Shown piece by piece: positions 42,679 through 51,620 of a stretch of DNA of 64,000 bases. The notes under the pieces are model-generated. The model was not told the origin of the DNA, made no database searches, and worked only from the letters and a program-made list of their open reading frames with translations. The first letter of the stretch is position 1. The number at the start of each line of letters is the position of its first letter. The position numbers and the translations under genes were made by a program. The stretch comes from GCA-003244245 sp963823755. Lineage in GTDB: Bacteria; Actinomycetota; Actinomycetes; Mycobacteriales; Pseudonocardiaceae. The DNA lies in assembly GCA_963823755.1 (NCBI GenBank), contig CAWGMP010000018.1, positions 24,474 to 88,473 on the forward strand. The letters are read 5' to 3'.

Positions 42679-43941
42679 ATGACTGGCACGCTCGATACCG
42701 GAACCACCCTTGCCCTGGATCTCGGCCCCGCGCGCCGGCTGGTGTGTCGGGAATGTGCATCCCGCACGCCACTGGCTGCGGAATTCGCCTGTGCTGAGTG
42801 CTTCGGTCCGCTGGAGGTCAACTACGACTTCGGGCGCATCAGCCGTTCGGATATCGAATCCGGGCCCCGGTCGATCTGGCGCTACCGCAGGCTGCTGCCC
42901 GTCCCCGACGACGTCGAGAAACACCCGAACACCCAACCCGGCCTGACCCGGCTGATCCGCGCCGACCGGCTCGGCAAGGCGCTGGGGATCCGGCGGCTGT
43001 GGGTCAAAGACGACACCGGCAACCCGACGCACTCCTTCAAGGACCGGGTCGTGGCCGTCGCGCTGGCCGCCGCTCGGCAGCTCGGGTTCCGGGTGCTGGC
43101 CTGCCCGTCGACGGGCAATCTCGCGAACGCCGTGGCCGCAGCGGCCGCCCGGGCCGGCTGGGAGTCGGTGGTACTCATCCCCTCCTCGTTGGAACGAGCC
43201 AAAGTGCTCACCACCGCGGTCTATGACGGCACACTGGTCGCGGTGGACGGCACCTACGACGACGTCAACCGGCTGGCCACCGAACTCGCCGCAGAGCACG
43301 AGGACTGGGCGTTCGTCAACGTCAACGTCCGGCCCTACTACGCCGAGGGCTCCAAGACACTGGGTTACGAAGTCGCCGAGCAACTCGGGTGGCGGTTGCC
43401 CGACCAGATCGTGGTGCCGATCGCCTCCGGCTCGCAGCTGACCAAGGTGGATAAGGGGTTCCGCGAGTTCACCGAGCTGGGTCTGGTGCAGCCCTTGCCG
43501 TACCGGGTGTTCGGGGCCCAGGCCACCGGCTGTGCACCGGTGTCCGCAGCCTTCAAGGCCGGCCGCGACGTGGTCGTGCCGGTCCGACCGGACACCATCG
43601 CTCGCTCACTGGCGATCGGCGCGCCCGCCGACGGCCCCTATGTGTTGGACACCGTGCGCCGCACCAACGGCGCGATCGAGGACGTCACCGACGCCGAGGT
43701 CGTTGAAGGTATCCGGCTCCTGGCACGCACCGAGGGGATCTTCGCTGAGACCGCCGGAGGGGTGACGGTGGCCTGCGCGAAGAAACTGGTCGAGTGCGGG
43801 CGGCTGGATCCCGACGCCGACACCGTCTTGCTGATCACCGGCGACGGGCTCAAGACGTTGGACGCGGTAGAGGGGTGCCTAGGACTGCAAGCCACCGTGG
43901 CGCCGAACACCAAAGCCGTCCGAGAGGCCCTCCGCAACTGA
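42679..43941 (+). CDS. thrC: threonine synthase
   Basis: PLP enzyme converting O-phosphohomoserine to threonine. 420 aa. N-terminal zinc-ribbon-like C-R-E-C and C-A-E-C pairs, common in the larger bacterial and archaeal type. PLP Lys in G-N-P-T-H-S-F-K-D-R-V; C-P-S-T-G-N-L-A-N-A-V and the phosphate-binding Gly-rich loop follow. Start ATG 42679 with GAGGAGAG upstream. Its SAM riboswitch is sensible because threonine and methionine compete for a homoserine-derived substrate. Confidence 0.93.
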   Translation: MTGTLDTGTTLALDLGPARRLVCRECASRTPLAAEFACAECFGPLEVNYDFGRISRSDIESGPRSIWRYRRLLPVPDDVEKHPNTQPGLTRLIRADRLGKALGIRRLWVKDDTGNPTHSFKDRVVAVALAAARQLGFRVLACPSTGNLANAVAAAAARAGWESVVLIPSSLERAKVLTTAVYDGTLVAVDGTYDDVNRLATELAAEHEDWAFVNVNVRPYYAEGSKTLGYEVAEQLGWRLPDQIVVPIASGSQLTKVDKGFREFTELGLVQPLPYRVFGAQATGCAPVSAAFKAGRDVVVPVRPDTIARSLAIGAPADGPYVLDTVRRTNGAIEDVTDAEVVEGIRLLARTEGIFAETAGGVTVACAKKLVECGRLDPDADTVLLITGDGLKTLDAVEGCLGLQATVAPNTKAVREALRN

Positions 43942-43942
43942 T

Positions 43943-46300
43943 TCAACCGCCCCGGGCCACCACCTGCAGCCTGGTGCCACCCAGCACTGCGACGTCGCCG
44001 TTCAGATCGGTGCGTAGCACCCGGGCGCCGCCTGCGGTCAGCCCGTCGAGCACATGCCGGCTGGGGTGACCGTAGCTGTTGTGCGCTCCGACACTCACGA
44101 TCGCCACTCGCGGTCGAACTGCAGCGAGGAACTCTTCAGCGTTGTAGCGGGAGCCATGGTGCGGGACCTTGAGCACATCAGCCCGCAGATCTGTCCGCAT
44201 GGCGAGCAGCTCTGCCTGCGCGTCGAGTTCCACGTCTCCGGTGAGCAGCACCCGACCGGCAGAGGTGGTGGCCCGGAGCACGACCGAGGTGTTGTTCACC
44301 GCGGTACCGTCCGTCTCTGCCTGGTGGTCTCCGACTGGTGAAGGGTCCTGCAGCGGGGCCAGCACATCGAGTGCCAGACCGGGCCAGGCCAGTCGCTGCC
44401 CTGCTGTCACGGCCACCACCGGCACGTGGGCCACCGCAGTAGTCCTCAGGAGCTGCGCGAACGCCCACGGAGGGCTACGTCCGGGGCCGAGCGCGACGGC
44501 GCTGACAGCCCGTCCCTGTAGTGCACCGAGCAGGCCGCCGATGTGGTCGGCGTGCAAGTGACTGATCATGACCAGGGCGAGACGCCGGATACCGAGGCGG
44601 TCGAGGCATGCTGACACCGGTGCCGGGTCGGGGCCCGTGTCGACGAGCACCGCCCGACCGGGCTCGGCGGTGGCCAGCACCACCGCGTCGCCCTGCCCGA
44701 CGTCGCAGGCCACCATGACCCAGCCAGCCGCTGGCCAGCCTGGCGACACGAATCTCGTCGGCACGAACACAAGCAGCGCGCCGACCAACCCGGCCGCTGC
44801 GAGAACCCGTAGCCGACGTGCCCGCATCGCGAGCAGCACCGTAACGACGACCAACGCCAGCAACAGCGCACCAAAGGCCCCTCCGGGCCATTGCACCACC
44901 CCGTCGGGGACTGCGGCCCCCTGGTGCCCGACACCCACGAGCCAGCTCACCGCCGGCCCGGCCAGATGCACTACGACAATGGCAGCACCGGGGTATACCA
45001 CCCCCAGTAACGTGGCGAGCACACCGAGCACCGTCGCCGGAGCCACCGCGGGGGTAGCGAGGAGGTTGGTCAGCACTGCCACCAGGCTCAGCTGACCGGA
45101 CAGGCCCGCCACCACCGGCGCGGTGATCACGTGGGCGGCGGCGGGTACTGTGAGTGCCTCGGCGATTCCCGGCGGCACCCCGTGGCGGCGCAGGGCCGCC
45201 GTCCAGCTGGGGGCGAGGAGTACCAACGCACCCGTGGCCAGCACGGACAGCGTGAATCCAGGGTCACCGCCGAGCGCCGGATCAACCAGCAGTAAGGCGA
45301 GGACCGCGGTGGACAGTGCGGGGATCGCCGAGCGGTGGCGACCCAGCACCAGAGCCAGCAGGGTGACGGCACCCATCACCGCGGCGCGCAACACGCTCGG
45401 CGACGGGCGGCACAGGATCACAAACCCGACCAGAACCAGCCCAGCGAGCATGACCGCGGTCCGTGGTCCCGCCCGGGCCAACCGGGCCAAACCCAGGACA
45501 ACCCCACACAAGATCGCCACATTGGCACCGGACACCGCCGTCAAATGAGTGAGTCCGGCAACGCGGAACTCCGCCTGGACACTGGGCACCATCGCCGACG
45601 TGTCGCCGACTACCAGCGCGGGGAGAAGGCCGGCGGGCTCCGGATCGAGAACCCTGGCCGCCAGCCGCAGCCCGGCTCGCAGCCGCTCGGCCACCCGTTG
45701 GACTGTGCTCGGCGGTGTCAGCACCGCCGGTCCACCTCGCACCCGCAGCACGGCCACCGTCAGGTCGGGTCGGTCGGCCGGGGCGAGCAATCCGGTGGCT
45801 CGCACTCGCTGACCGGGCAACAGATCAATCCAGCCTGGCGCAGGCGCCAGGAGAATCACCCGCCCGCCAGTCCGCCACTGGTGCCCCGCCACCTCCGCGG
45901 CCTCGAGTCCAGCGTGGATCACCACCTGCTGGGGCTGCGGTTGCCGGCCGCCGTATCCCGGCGAGGCGACCGCATGCGGGTCGTCGCGTAAGGACACCAC
46001 CAGGGTCGCCACCGAACCGCGTTCCGCAGCAGCGCGCACCGGGTGGTGCTCGACTTGCCAGGCCTGCGTACCGACCACGAGCGCTACCGCGGCGGCCACC
46101 CCACCCCCCGCGATGACCACTGCCGAAGGGCCACGCAGCGCGGCAGCCCCGGCAACCAGCAGGCCCATCGCGCCCAATGCAGCAGCGACCAACGACCCGA
46201 GGTACAGACCGGACAGCACCACGGCCCAACCGACGAGTGCGGCGGGCACAAGACGCAGATCATGCCGCACTGCCGCAGTAGAGAGTGCGTCCGGTGTCAT
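43943..46300 (-). CDS. comEC: ComEC/Rec2 DNA-uptake channel protein
   Basis: 785-aa polytopic membrane protein that carries transforming DNA across the membrane. DUF4131 N-terminal region with several hydrophobic segments, Competence core (H-L-T-A-V-S-G-A-N-V-A-I-L), then a C-terminal metallo-beta-lactamase domain: C-D-V-G-Q-G-D-A, L-V-D-T-G-P, S-H-L-H-A-D-H-I-G-G and L-K-V-P-H-H-G-S. Start overlaps the comEA stop (GTGA/ATGA type). Corresponds to Rv2414c-type annotation. Confidence 0.93.
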   Translation of the reverse strand: MTPDALSTAAVRHDLRLVPAALVGWAVVLSGLYLGSLVAAALGAMGLLVAGAAALRGPSAVVIAGGGVAAAVALVVGTQAWQVEHHPVRAAAERGSVATLVVSLRDDPHAVASPGYGGRQPQPQQVVIHAGLEAAEVAGHQWRTGGRVILLAPAPGWIDLLPGQRVRATGLLAPADRPDLTVAVLRVRGGPAVLTPPSTVQRVAERLRAGLRLAARVLDPEPAGLLPALVVGDTSAMVPSVQAEFRVAGLTHLTAVSGANVAILCGVVLGLARLARAGPRTAVMLAGLVLVGFVILCRPSPSVLRAAVMGAVTLLALVLGRHRSAIPALSTAVLALLLVDPALGGDPGFTLSVLATGALVLLAPSWTAALRRHGVPPGIAEALTVPAAAHVITAPVVAGLSGQLSLVAVLTNLLATPAVAPATVLGVLATLLGVVYPGAAIVVVHLAGPAVSWLVGVGHQGAAVPDGVVQWPGGAFGALLLALVVVTVLLAMRARRLRVLAAAGLVGALLVFVPTRFVSPGWPAAGWVMVACDVGQGDAVVLATAEPGRAVLVDTGPDPAPVSACLDRLGIRRLALVMISHLHADHIGGLLGALQGRAVSAVALGPGRSPPWAFAQLLRTTAVAHVPVVAVTAGQRLAWPGLALDVLAPLQDPSPVGDHQAETDGTAVNNTSVVLRATTSAGRVLLTGDVELDAQAELLAMRTDLRADVLKVPHHGSRYNAEEFLAAVRPRVAIVSVGAHNSYGHPSRHVLDGLTAGGARVLRTDLNGDVAVLGGTRLQVVARGG

Positions 46301-47151
46301 ACCCTTACCAGCTTCTTGAGCTGAGCCAACCGGGCTGGTCCGATGCCGCTCACCTCGCGAAGCTGGTCCACCGACGTGAAGCGGCCGTGCGCCTCCCGCC
46401 AGTCGAGAATCCGCTGGGCGGTAGCCGTTCCGACACCAGGTAGCCCGTCAAGCTGCTCCAGAGTCGCGGTGTTGAGGTCAACCACTCGGGGCGCGGCAGA
46501 TGCACCTGACACCCCGCTGTCGACCGGCTGGCCCGGGGGCGGCGCCACACCGACCAGCAGCTGCTCACCGTCGGCCAGCCGCCGGGCGATGTTGAGGCCC
46601 ATCAGGTCGGTGCCCGGCAGCGTGCCACCGACCGCAACCAGCGCGTCCGCCACCCGGGTGCCATCGGGTAGCCGGATCAGCCCGGGGCGGGCCACCCGGC
46701 CCACCACACTGACCACAACCTCATGGGCCGGCCCCAGCGGTGGTGGTACCGACGAAGCCCTAGCAGCGGTGACCAGCGGCAAGGTCGGGGCTGGTTCGGG
46801 CACCGGACGCTCCCGCCACACCCCGACCGCGGCGACCAGCGCGGCCAGTGCCGCGACCAAGGACAGGATCACGGCACCTGGTCGGCCGGGTTCCCATCGG
46901 GCGTCCCGCAGCGACGCGGGCACCCACCGTTGGATCAGCCGGCCTCCTCGCGAGGGTATGCGTAGGTCGCCTGAATCCTCCGAGGCAATCTGGTGGGCCC
47001 CGTCATTCACAGCGCCGAAGGCCGCAGCGGTGGCAGGCAACTCACCAGGATCGAGCGTCGGATCGGGAGCATCGCGCAGAGCGACCAACCGCGCTCGCAC
47101 GCGCTGCGGTCCCTCGGTATCGAGGGAGGGGAAGCTGGGAAGCAAGGCCAC
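46297..47151 (-). CDS. comEA: ComEA family DNA-binding protein
   Basis: 284 aa. A low-complexity N-terminal tail, one membrane helix (A-V-I-L-S-L-V-A-A-L-A-A-L-V-A-A-V-G-V-W, about 105-124), an SLBB domain (V-S-V-V-G-R-V-A-R-P-G-L-I-R-L-P-D-G) and a C-terminal helix-hairpin-helix pair: V-D-L-N-T-A-T-L-E-Q-L-D-G-L-P-G-V-G and L-R-E-V-S-G-I-G. Expected to bind incoming DNA at the cell surface and pass it to ComEC. Confidence 0.92.
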   Translation of the reverse strand: MALLPSFPSLDTEGPQRVRARLVALRDAPDPTLDPGELPATAAAFGAVNDGAHQIASEDSGDLRIPSRGGRLIQRWVPASLRDARWEPGRPGAVILSLVAALAALVAAVGVWRERPVPEPAPTLPLVTAARASSVPPPLGPAHEVVVSVVGRVARPGLIRLPDGTRVADALVAVGGTLPGTDLMGLNIARRLADGEQLLVGVAPPPGQPVDSGVSGASAAPRVVDLNTATLEQLDGLPGVGTATAQRILDWREAHGRFTSVDQLREVSGIGPARLAQLKKLVRV

Positions 47152-47393
47152 GGGACGACGCTAAGACGATGTCCCCGCCTACCTCGATGACCGAGTCCGT
47201 CGGCTGTGGATAGTGGGGGTGAATGGGGACAAGTCGCGGCCATTCACACCTGTGCCGCAGCCGGTGTCGGCATGCCGTGCGATTCTGAACAGTTGGCACA
47301 CCGATCCGCCGATCCGCCGATCCCGACGACGGCGAGCTCGGCGTGCATTGTCGAGCTGGGCGACCGGTCTCGGGATGGAGGTGAACGCGTCGT

Positions 47394-47999
47394 TCAGATG
47401 GGAGCAGCAGTGTTATAGGACCACAGCCGCCAGCCGGAACCGCGGCGGAGAAGGACGGTCCAGTGGCAGTTGCTGATGCTCCCGAAAACCGACCAGACCG
47501 ACACCGGCAGGCCGAGCAGCAGCGGCGTCAGGCCGGCTATCAGCCCGCCGTGAGTGCACAGCACCGCGCTTTCGTGACCGACCGCATCGAGCTCAGCGAC
47601 GACGGGCGCGGCCCGTGCGGCCACTTCCACGCGGGTCTCGCCACCCGGCGGGGCCCATTCCGGGTCTTCGCGCCAGGTCTGGACGCTGCCCGGGCAGAGC
47701 GCCTCCACCTCAGCGTGAGTCAGGCCCTGCCACGTTCCGAGATGGGTTTCCCGCAGCCGCTGATCGGACCACAGCGGCATGGCGGTCTGAGCGGCGAGCA
47801 CTGCTGCGGTGTCCCCGGCACGGGACAGGTCAGAGGTCATCAGCACCTCCGGCTTGAGCTGGGCGAGCGAACGGGCCGCCCGGCAAGCCTGGTCGAGGCC
47901 AGCGTCGGTCAACTGCGAATCGAGCTGACCCTGCATCCGCTGCGCCACGTTGTAATCGCTCTCACCGTGCCGCCAGAGCACGAGCCGTAGCAGGGTCAC
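47394..47999 (-). CDS. gpgP: histidine phosphatase (glucosyl-3-phosphoglycerate phosphatase type)
   Basis: 201 aa from GTG 47999, which overlaps the rsfS stop. The phosphatase motif L-W-R-H-G-E-S-D-Y-N is at the N-terminus, the second His in C-T-H-G-G-L-I. Placement beside rsfS as in Rv2419c, which dephosphorylates glucosyl-3-phosphoglycerate in methylglucose lipopolysaccharide synthesis, supports the assignment; substrate is inferred from that synteny. Confidence 0.8.
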   Translation of the reverse strand: MTLLRLVLWRHGESDYNVAQRMQGQLDSQLTDAGLDQACRAARSLAQLKPEVLMTSDLSRAGDTAAVLAAQTAMPLWSDQRLRETHLGTWQGLTHAEVEALCPGSVQTWREDPEWAPPGGETRVEVAARAAPVVAELDAVGHESAVLCTHGGLIAGLTPLLLGLPVSVWSVFGSISNCHWTVLLRRGSGWRLWSYNTAAPI

Positions 48000-48376
48000 C
48001 CCGGCTCGTCCGCCGCTGAGGCGGCGTCGAACGGGATCGTCGGGCAGTCCTTCCACAGCCGCTCAAGACCGTAGAAGGAACGCTCCTCAGCATGCTGCAC
48101 GTGGACCACGACGTCGACGAAATCCAGCAGCACCCAGCGCCCCTCACGGGCACCCTCACGACGTACCGGCTTGCTGCCGGCTACCGCCATCTTCTCCTCG
48201 ACCGCATCCACGATGGCTCGTACCTGGCGCTCGTTGGGCGCTGAGGCGATCACGAAACAGTCCGTGATCACCAGCTGGTCGGACACGTCGAGCAGAGTGA
48301 TGTGGTGCGCCTTTTTACCCGCCGCCGCGTTCGCCGCGGTCAGGGCAAGCCTGCGCGCATGATCAGAGGCTGGCAC
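47996..48376 (-). CDS. rsfS: ribosome silencing factor RsfS
   Basis: Binds L14 and blocks subunit joining in poor nutrient conditions. 126 aa from GTG 48376 (AGGAG seven bases upstream); the longer open frame above it is not conserved. Motifs: D-V-S-D-Q-L-V-I-T-D-C-F-V-I-A, then W-V-L-L-D-F-V-D-V-V-V-H-V, and R-S-F-Y-G-L-E-R-L-W. In the ancestral order it directly followed nadD; the integrative element now separates them. Confidence 0.93.
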   Translation of the reverse strand: MPASDHARRLALTAANAAAGKKAHHITLLDVSDQLVITDCFVIASAPNERQVRAIVDAVEEKMAVAGSKPVRREGAREGRWVLLDFVDVVVHVQHAEERSFYGLERLWKDCPTIPFDAASAADEPG

Positions 48377-48626
48377 ATCACTCCTACTCCCCGGCTCCGG
48401 CAGCCGGCGCTCGATGGCGGACGGCGCCGTATGCACCCGGCTGTCCACGTCTGACCACAGGTGAGCGTACGTGTTCGGAGTGGCCACCGTGCGGGGGTAC
48501 GCCTGCACTCGTCCGGCACGGGCCATTCAGATCGATCTGAAGTTGGCGTGATCAGTCCACGGGGGCGTGATGGTGGGTAGCGGGTTCGGTCGGACGTCGA
48601 TCTCGGCGTACGTACAGCTCAGATGA

Positions 48627-48684
48627 GGTGCGGGAACGATCCCCGCTGACCAGCCCGGTACAGGCCGCGCTTGCTGATGTACTG
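48627..48684. repeat. left attachment repeat: displaced copy of the nadD 3' end
   Basis: 58 bp identical to 53952-54009. On the minus strand it still encodes the NadD tail Q-Y-I-S-K-R-G-L-Y-R-A-G and a stop (ending F-P-H-L-I), so it is the original 3' end of the gene pushed away by insertion. It is about 40 bp from the integrase fragment. Confidence 0.92.
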
Positions 48685-48702
48685 TCCGAAAGTACCGTAG
48701 AA

Positions 48703-50076
48703 CTAGCTCTGAGCTGCGTAAATGTTACGATGATCTGGCCTTTGTCCGCGCGGTGTCTGCAGTACGGTCGATCTTCGTGAGGGCCTGCTCGACAGCTTCG
48801 CGGGTCCGGTCGTCGGAGTCGGGCCATAAATGTAGACGTCCAGCGTGATCGCTGCCGATGAGTGCCCCAGCCGCTTCTGCACTGTTTTGACGGACTCGCT
48901 GTGCCGGATCAACAGCGAGGCATACAGGTGCTCACGTTCCAGACATCGCAGTTCGCGGTACGCAATGTAGAGGAAGTTGCCGCAGCCGCAGGCAGGATCA
49001 AGGACGCGGAATGCACACAGCTCCTCAAGGACGCGTTGCACGTCGGCGACCGTTCTGGTTCCGTCTATGCGGTTGCGCCACGGCTGCAGGATCGTCGGTC
49101 GGACGATCTTCATGATGTCGACTTCGTGTGTGTAGTGCGCGCCGAGTTCCCATCGACGGTCCCGCCCGAGACAGCCTTCCATCAGCGAGCCGAAGATCGC
49201 CGGATTGACCTTGCCCCAACTGGAACGCGCTGCCTCGACCAGCACGGCCAGTTCCCTTGGGTCAAGGCGAACCTTCGCTGCCGTCGCGAACAGGGAACCG
49301 TTGACATAGCGGGTACCGCGCAACACGCCATGGCGGCCGTAGTCGGTCGGGTCGTTGAGAACGTCGAAGAGAGCGCCTAATTCAGTGTAGGAGGTCCGTT
49401 TGGGATCGTGAACTAGACCTTCGACGATCTGCCGGAGAGGATGTTCCTCAAGCATCCCAATGTCTTCGGCGAACAGGCACCACACGATTTGCAGGAGAAA
49501 CTCGCGCAACGTCTCCTGAGCTTGGGCCTTCCGCAGGAGCAGCGCCTGGTAGAGCTCAACCACAGCCTTCGCAGCCTCGGTCGTCAGCTCCTTGTAGCTG
49601 TTCCCAAACAGTGGCACCTGGTCAGTGCCGGTAAGGAACAGCAGTTTCTCGTAGTTCTCCGGCAGCTTATCGAGGGTGAAGTCTGCTCGTGGAGCCGACG
49701 GGAACCGGCCTGGTTCCCATATTTCGAAGCGTTGGAACGCGCACAACACGACATATGGCGGCGCTGGACGGTTCAGCGCGGCGTCATCCGAACTATGCCA
49801 ATAGTCGAGCGCCTGCTTGCGATGCTCAGGAAGCTTGCCCGCGCGATGTGGCGCTTTCATCTCCACGATGCACACCCCGGGCCAGTACAGGTCCATGATG
49901 CCGGTCGCCGTCTGGGCATCCTCGAAGCGGGCACCGACATCCCTGCGGTCCGCGCCGTAGCATAGGATCAGCCCATTAAGGAAAGTCTGCGCCTCGCTAC
50001 ACTCACTGCCGGAATAATCGCGCCAGCGCGCGGCAAAATTGCGTAAATCACGCTGGATCTCCTCACCGTTGCGCAT
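48703..50076 (-). CDS. chimeric ORF: MmeI-like restriction-modification N-terminus joined to integrase tail
   Basis: Residues 1 to about 384 match type IIL (MmeI-like) single-chain restriction-methylation enzymes: a PD-(D/E)XK nuclease with G-I-M-D-L-Y-W and I-V-E-M-K-A, a helical linker (L-F-A-E-D-I-G-M-L; S-L-M-E-G-C-L-G), L-G-A-H-Y-T-H-E and the SAM motif L-D-P-A-C-G-C-G-N-F-L-Y-I-A-Y. At about 48925-48931 it switches in frame to the integrase tail, before the catalytic NPPF motif and the target-recognition domain. It cannot methylate and is probably a dead fusion, although the nuclease residues remain. Start ATG 50076. Confidence 0.82.
   Translation of the reverse strand: MRNGEEIQRDLRNFAARWRDYSGSECSEAQTFLNGLILCYGADRRDVGARFEDAQTATGIMDLYWPGVCIVEMKAPHRAGKLPEHRKQALDYWHSSDDAALNRPAPPYVVLCAFQRFEIWEPGRFPSAPRADFTLDKLPENYEKLLFLTGTDQVPLFGNSYKELTTEAAKAVVELYQALLLRKAQAQETLREFLLQIVWCLFAEDIGMLEEHPLRQIVEGLVHDPKRTSYTELGALFDVLNDPTDYGRHGVLRGTRYVNGSLFATAAKVRLDPRELAVLVEAARSSWGKVNPAIFGSLMEGCLGRDRRWELGAHYTHEVDIMKIVRPTILQPWRNRIDGTRTVADVQRVLEELCAFRVLDPACGCGNFLYIAYRELRCLEREHLYASLLIRHSESVKTVQKRLGHSSAAITLDVYIYGPTPTTGPAKLSSRPSRRSTVLQTPRGQRPDHRNIYAAQS
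48725..48924 (-). pseudogene. C-terminal fragment of a tyrosine integrase
   Basis: H-L-Y-A-S-L-L-I-R-H-S-E-S-V-K, V-Q-K-R-L-G-H-S-S-A-A-I-T-L-D-V-Y: the final HxxR-H-Y part of a tyrosine recombinase with the catalytic Tyr. After that Tyr the frame breaks; the next frame continues P-D-S-D-D-R-T-R-E-A-V-E-Q-A-L to TAA at 48725. All of the N-terminal and most of the catalytic domain are gone, replaced by the MmeI-like gene joined in frame. Confidence 0.85.
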
Positions 50077-50481
50077 CCCCGTCAGATCACCGGCCAGGTC
50101 GTGGTCCACCGGAGTTCGGAGCGGACCCACCCACCAGTGCCCCCACGTCGGGGTGGAACGCTCAGACCCAGCTTCGTGAGATCGAGGGGACACCCGCTCA
50201 GACCTCGTGACGATCCTGGAACTCGCATGAATAACTCCGGACGGCCAAGGCTCGGCGCGAGTCGCTGAGCCATCGTGGCGCCGGGGTCCGGGGCGTATGC
50301 AATTGATAGTAGCCCCAGACACGTGATTCAGGTAACCCGTCGGCTGATTAAGATTCACGAAGGCACGGAGGGTGTTCTGACAGGGACCTAGTGTCGGGTC
50401 GGTTGCGGACGCGCGTCGTCAATAATCGACTACGGTCGATAGATCATTGACGAGTGTAGTCTTGATAGCCACGGTGACTAC
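50077..50481. other. about 400 bp without a supported gene; imperfect inverted repeat at 50418-50451
   Basis: Upstream of the MmeI-like ORF. GTCAAT-A-ATCGAC (50418-50430) and GTCGAT...ATTGAC (50435-50451) form an interrupted inverted repeat that may be an operator for genes on either side. No gene or RNA recognised. Confidence 0.4.
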
Positions 50482-50649
50482 GTGAGTCGGTACAGGGATG
50501 CTGCGGTCACGCTTTGGGGTGAGGCCGGTGAGTACGTGCACGGCGTCTACTCACGGTTGCTTCCGATGTACCCCGGGTTGCCAGCGGAGCTGCCTGTGGT
50601 CATCGGTATTACGGCCTACGGTGGCTGCATCGGCCTGACCAGGCCGTGA
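50482..50649 (+). pseudogene. fragment of a hypothetical integrative-element protein
   Basis: A 55-codon frame starting at GTG 50482 with L-W-G-E-A-G-E-Y-V-H-G-V-Y, P-M-Y-P-G-L-P-A-E-L-P and I-G-I-T-A-Y-G-G-C-I-G-L-T-R. The phrasing recalls the N-terminal part of larger proteins in actinomycete mobile elements, but it ends at TGA right after this block. Function unknown; the rest of the gene is missing. Confidence 0.5.
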
Positions 50650-50652
50650 TTT

Positions 50653-51009
50653 GGGCACTGTCCAATCGGCCCAGCGGCCTCGCGCGCGGGGTTTGCGGAG
50701 ATCGACGAGCCGAAGATCACCCACCGGAGTTGGTGGGAAAGGTGGGCGGGATATGACCACCCTAGGTGACCTTTGGTTACAGTTAGGTAACCGGACCGCC
50801 TCGAACTAAGTAGTCCCGCCCGACAGTCTACGTAGCGATCCCCTGGTCTCGCCGCCGGGCAGCTCCATCGTGCCCGCATCCTGGACACAGCTCTGGAACC
50901 AGCCGACCGCCGGGAGCATCTGGCGATGTCGCCTTGGAACCGGCCGGCCGCCGGGAGCCCGGGGAGTGCTCGGGGGCGCGCACTCGCTCAACCGGCGGCC
51001 GGCCGGGAT
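50653..51009. other. about 350 bp without a gene; contains a 24-bp imperfect direct repeat
   Basis: Two related 24-mers begin TGGAACC and end CCGCCGGGAGC, at about 50893 and 50936, and a short inverted pair GGTGACC/GGTAACC lies near 50767-50791. No conserved ORF is visible; this region is downstream of the small-gene operon. Confidence 0.4.
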
Positions 51010-51402
51010 TTACCGAGGTAACGTGACGCCGTCTTCGGAGTCCTGAACGATGGGGCGCTGCGCCAGCCTGGCCCGGTCGGCCAGCGTCAGCAGCTGACCC
51101 CGCAGCTCCTGATCCGGGAGCGTGGCCGAATCGCTGGCCAGCGTGATCATCGCCCGCAGTATTGACCATGTCGCGCCGAGCTGCTCGACGGTCGTGGCGA
51201 GGCGGTCAAAATAAGCGGCCCTCTGCCCGTGGTTGACCGGCGAGATCGCCCAGGACATTCCGCAGATGCTGCACTTCCACGCGGTTACACGGAGTGTGGA
51301 GCTGGTCTGTTCGACGCCCTCGATCCGGTCGCACCCTGGGCAGCTTGTCAGCCGCGTATTCACCGTGGACGGGCCGTGCTGCTCGGTTATCGGGACGCTC
51401 AC
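51010..51402 (-). CDS. hypothetical zinc-finger protein of mobile-element type
   Basis: 130 aa. Cysteine pairs S-C-P-G-C-D and W-K-C-S-I-C-G-M-S-W-A suggest a zinc ribbon in the first half; the second half is a helix-rich region (V-E-Q-L-G-A-T-W-S-I-L-R-A-M-I). Similar small proteins are common on actinomycete integrative elements. The GTG start overlaps the stop of the preceding gene by four bases, so it is the last gene of a four-gene operon. Function unknown. Confidence 0.65.
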   Translation of the reverse strand: MSVPITEQHGPSTVNTRLTSCPGCDRIEGVEQTSSTLRVTAWKCSICGMSWAISPVNHGQRAAYFDRLATTVEQLGATWSILRAMITLASDSATLPDQELRGQLLTLADRARLAQRPIVQDSEDGVTLPR

Positions 51403-51620
51403 CGGGTAGCCTCCAGAATCGCCTGCGCTACCTCAACGGCCTGCGTCAAGGTGAACACCGTCGCGGTGTGCATCGTGGCGTCCAACGTGATCACTACTCG
51501 GCGCACCACGTTGCCGCCTACCAGGTCCACTTCCCGCCACAAGATGATCGTCCGGTTGCGGCCTTCGGGGTCCTGCCCGGTGAGGGCGAACCTGTGGGAC
51601 TTGTCGGCGTCGTCGGTCAC
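51399..51620 (-). CDS. hypothetical protein, third gene of element operon
   Basis: 73 aa from GTG 51620, which overlaps the preceding stop by four bases. Contains I-I-L-W-R-E-V-D-L-V-G and V-V-R-R-V-V-I-T-L-D-A-T, then a C-terminal helix. Beta-rich small domain with no motif that I can name. Confidence 0.6.
   Translation of the reverse strand: MTDDADKSHRFALTGQDPEGRNRTIILWREVDLVGGNVVRRVVITLDATMHTATVFTLTQAVEVAQAILEATR

Noticed and set aside
48531..48626. Additional gene between rsfS and the left attachment repeat
   Set aside because: Only short frames without family resemblance; this is the rsfS upstream region.
50077..50358. Longer start for the MmeI-like ORF
   Set aside because: The added 94 residues do not fit the family; the nuclease domain begins normally at ATG 50076.
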